This document shows, one piece after another, positions 15,138 through 15,463 of a stretch of 15,463 nt of DNA. Each line of letters begins with the position of its first letter. Position 1 is the first letter of the stretch. The position numbers and the translations under genes are program-made. The DNA comes from Candidatus Aminicenantota bacterium (lineage in GTDB: Bacteria; Acidobacteriota; Aminicenantia; Aminicenantales; Aminicenantaceae): positions 1 to 15,463 of the forward strand of contig JAGLRY010000117.1 of the NCBI GenBank assembly GCA_023135995.1, written 5' to 3'. The notes under the pieces were generated by a model, which searched no databases, had not been told where the DNA came from, and worked only from the letters and a program-made list of their open reading frames with translations.

Positions 15138-15463
15138 ATGAACATGGTCTTGGTGCTCGATTTTGGCTCGCAGTACACGCAGCTAATCGCAAGAAAAATA
15201 AGGGAATTAGGTGTTTTTTCGGAGATCGTTCCCTATGATTTTTCTCTTGTGAGGATAAAGAAAAAAGCACCGGGCGCGATCGTCCTGTCTGGAGGGCCCC
15301 AGAGTGTGTATGAGGAGGGTGCGCCCCACATTTCTGCAGAAATATTCCGTCTGGACATTCCTGTCCTGGGCATCTGCTATGGGCTCCAGCTCATGGCGCA
15401 CCTCTTGGGAGGGAAAGTGGCGCCATCCAAACGCAAAGAATATGGTTTTGCTTCGCTCGAGGT
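15138..15463 (+). CDS. guaA: GMP synthase (glutamine-hydrolysing), N-terminal part, cut by the window end
   Basis: The reading frame is open from ATG 15138 to the last base (108 codons plus two bases); there is no stop, so the gene continues beyond the window. The translated start, VLVLDFGSQYTQLIARKIRE, is the GuaA class I glutamine amidotransferase opening. IVLSGGPQSVYEEGAP follows near 51-66, and the nucleophile elbow GICYGLQLMAHLLGGKV near 78-94 contains the catalytic cysteine. GuaA converts XMP to GMP using glutamine. The alternative start at ATG 15144 (residue 3) would also fit the family. It is divergent from the amidase unit. The ATP-pyrophosphatase and dimerisation domains lie outside the window and cannot be checked. 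Confidence 0.95.
   Translation, partial: MNMVLVLDFGSQYTQLIARKIRELGVFSEIVPYDFSLVRIKKKAPGAIVLSGGPQSVYEEGAPHISAEIFRLDIPVLGICYGLQLMAHLLGGKVAPSKRKEYGFASLE

Overview
The window looks like chromosomal core-genome DNA from a diderm, probably anaerobic bacterium with intermediate GC. The gene content (YghO-like acetyltransferase, polA, DUF177-rpmF-plsX-fabG-acpP-fabF, etfBA, a NapH/NapG-type iron-sulfur protein, Tat-exported DUF362, AMIN/amidase_3, guaA) would suit a Candidatus Aminicenantes/Acidobacteriota-like lineage. That placement is an inference from protein flavour, not something the sequence proves. No tRNA, rRNA, CRISPR array, phage gene or intact transposase was seen.

Layout. A 374-residue acetyltransferase-like gene (117-1241, +) converges on DNA polymerase I (1295-3970, -). 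Upstream of polA is an AT-rich spacer holding a 152-bp MITE-like inverted repeat, then a small conserved hypothetical gene (4178-4429, -). After a 266-bp spacer that ends in a near-perfect sigma70 promoter comes a tight plus-strand operon, 4696-8751: YceD/DUF177, ribosomal protein L32, PlsX, FabG, ACP and FabF. It couples ribosome supply to phospholipid and fatty acid synthesis, but fabH and fabD are absent between plsX and fabG. After a 108-bp gap come etfB and etfA (8860-10632, +), the two subunits of an electron transfer flavoprotein.

The right part is mostly minus-strand. A strong promoter near 14978-15006 drives an exported N-acetylmuramoyl-L-alanine amidase, a Tat-exported DUF362 protein and a polytopic polyferredoxin. 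The polyferredoxin resembles NapH fused to NapG, with a Tat-like motif at the junction. These three genes are 4 bp apart or overlap by 20 bp. A divergent-PAP2 (YuiD-like) membrane protein follows after 131 bp and converges on etfA. Divergent from the amidase, guaA (GMP synthase) starts at 15138 and runs off the window end.

Intergenic stretches. None exceeds 300 bp. Positions 1-116 hold a likely promoter. 1242-1294 and 10633-10764 are convergent spacers without a convincing intrinsic terminator. 11179-11309 shows only a Shine-Dalgarno and a weak promoter for the PAP2 gene. 8752-8859 shows a short palindrome and a strong Shine-Dalgarno for etfB.

The points most worth a second look are the NapH-NapG fusion with its predicted dual-topology (Sec then Tat) architecture and its link to DUF362 and a cell-wall amidase, the MITE-like repeat abutting the polA start, and several genes whose -10 box lies 6-9 nt from the start codon, which suggests leaderless mRNAs.
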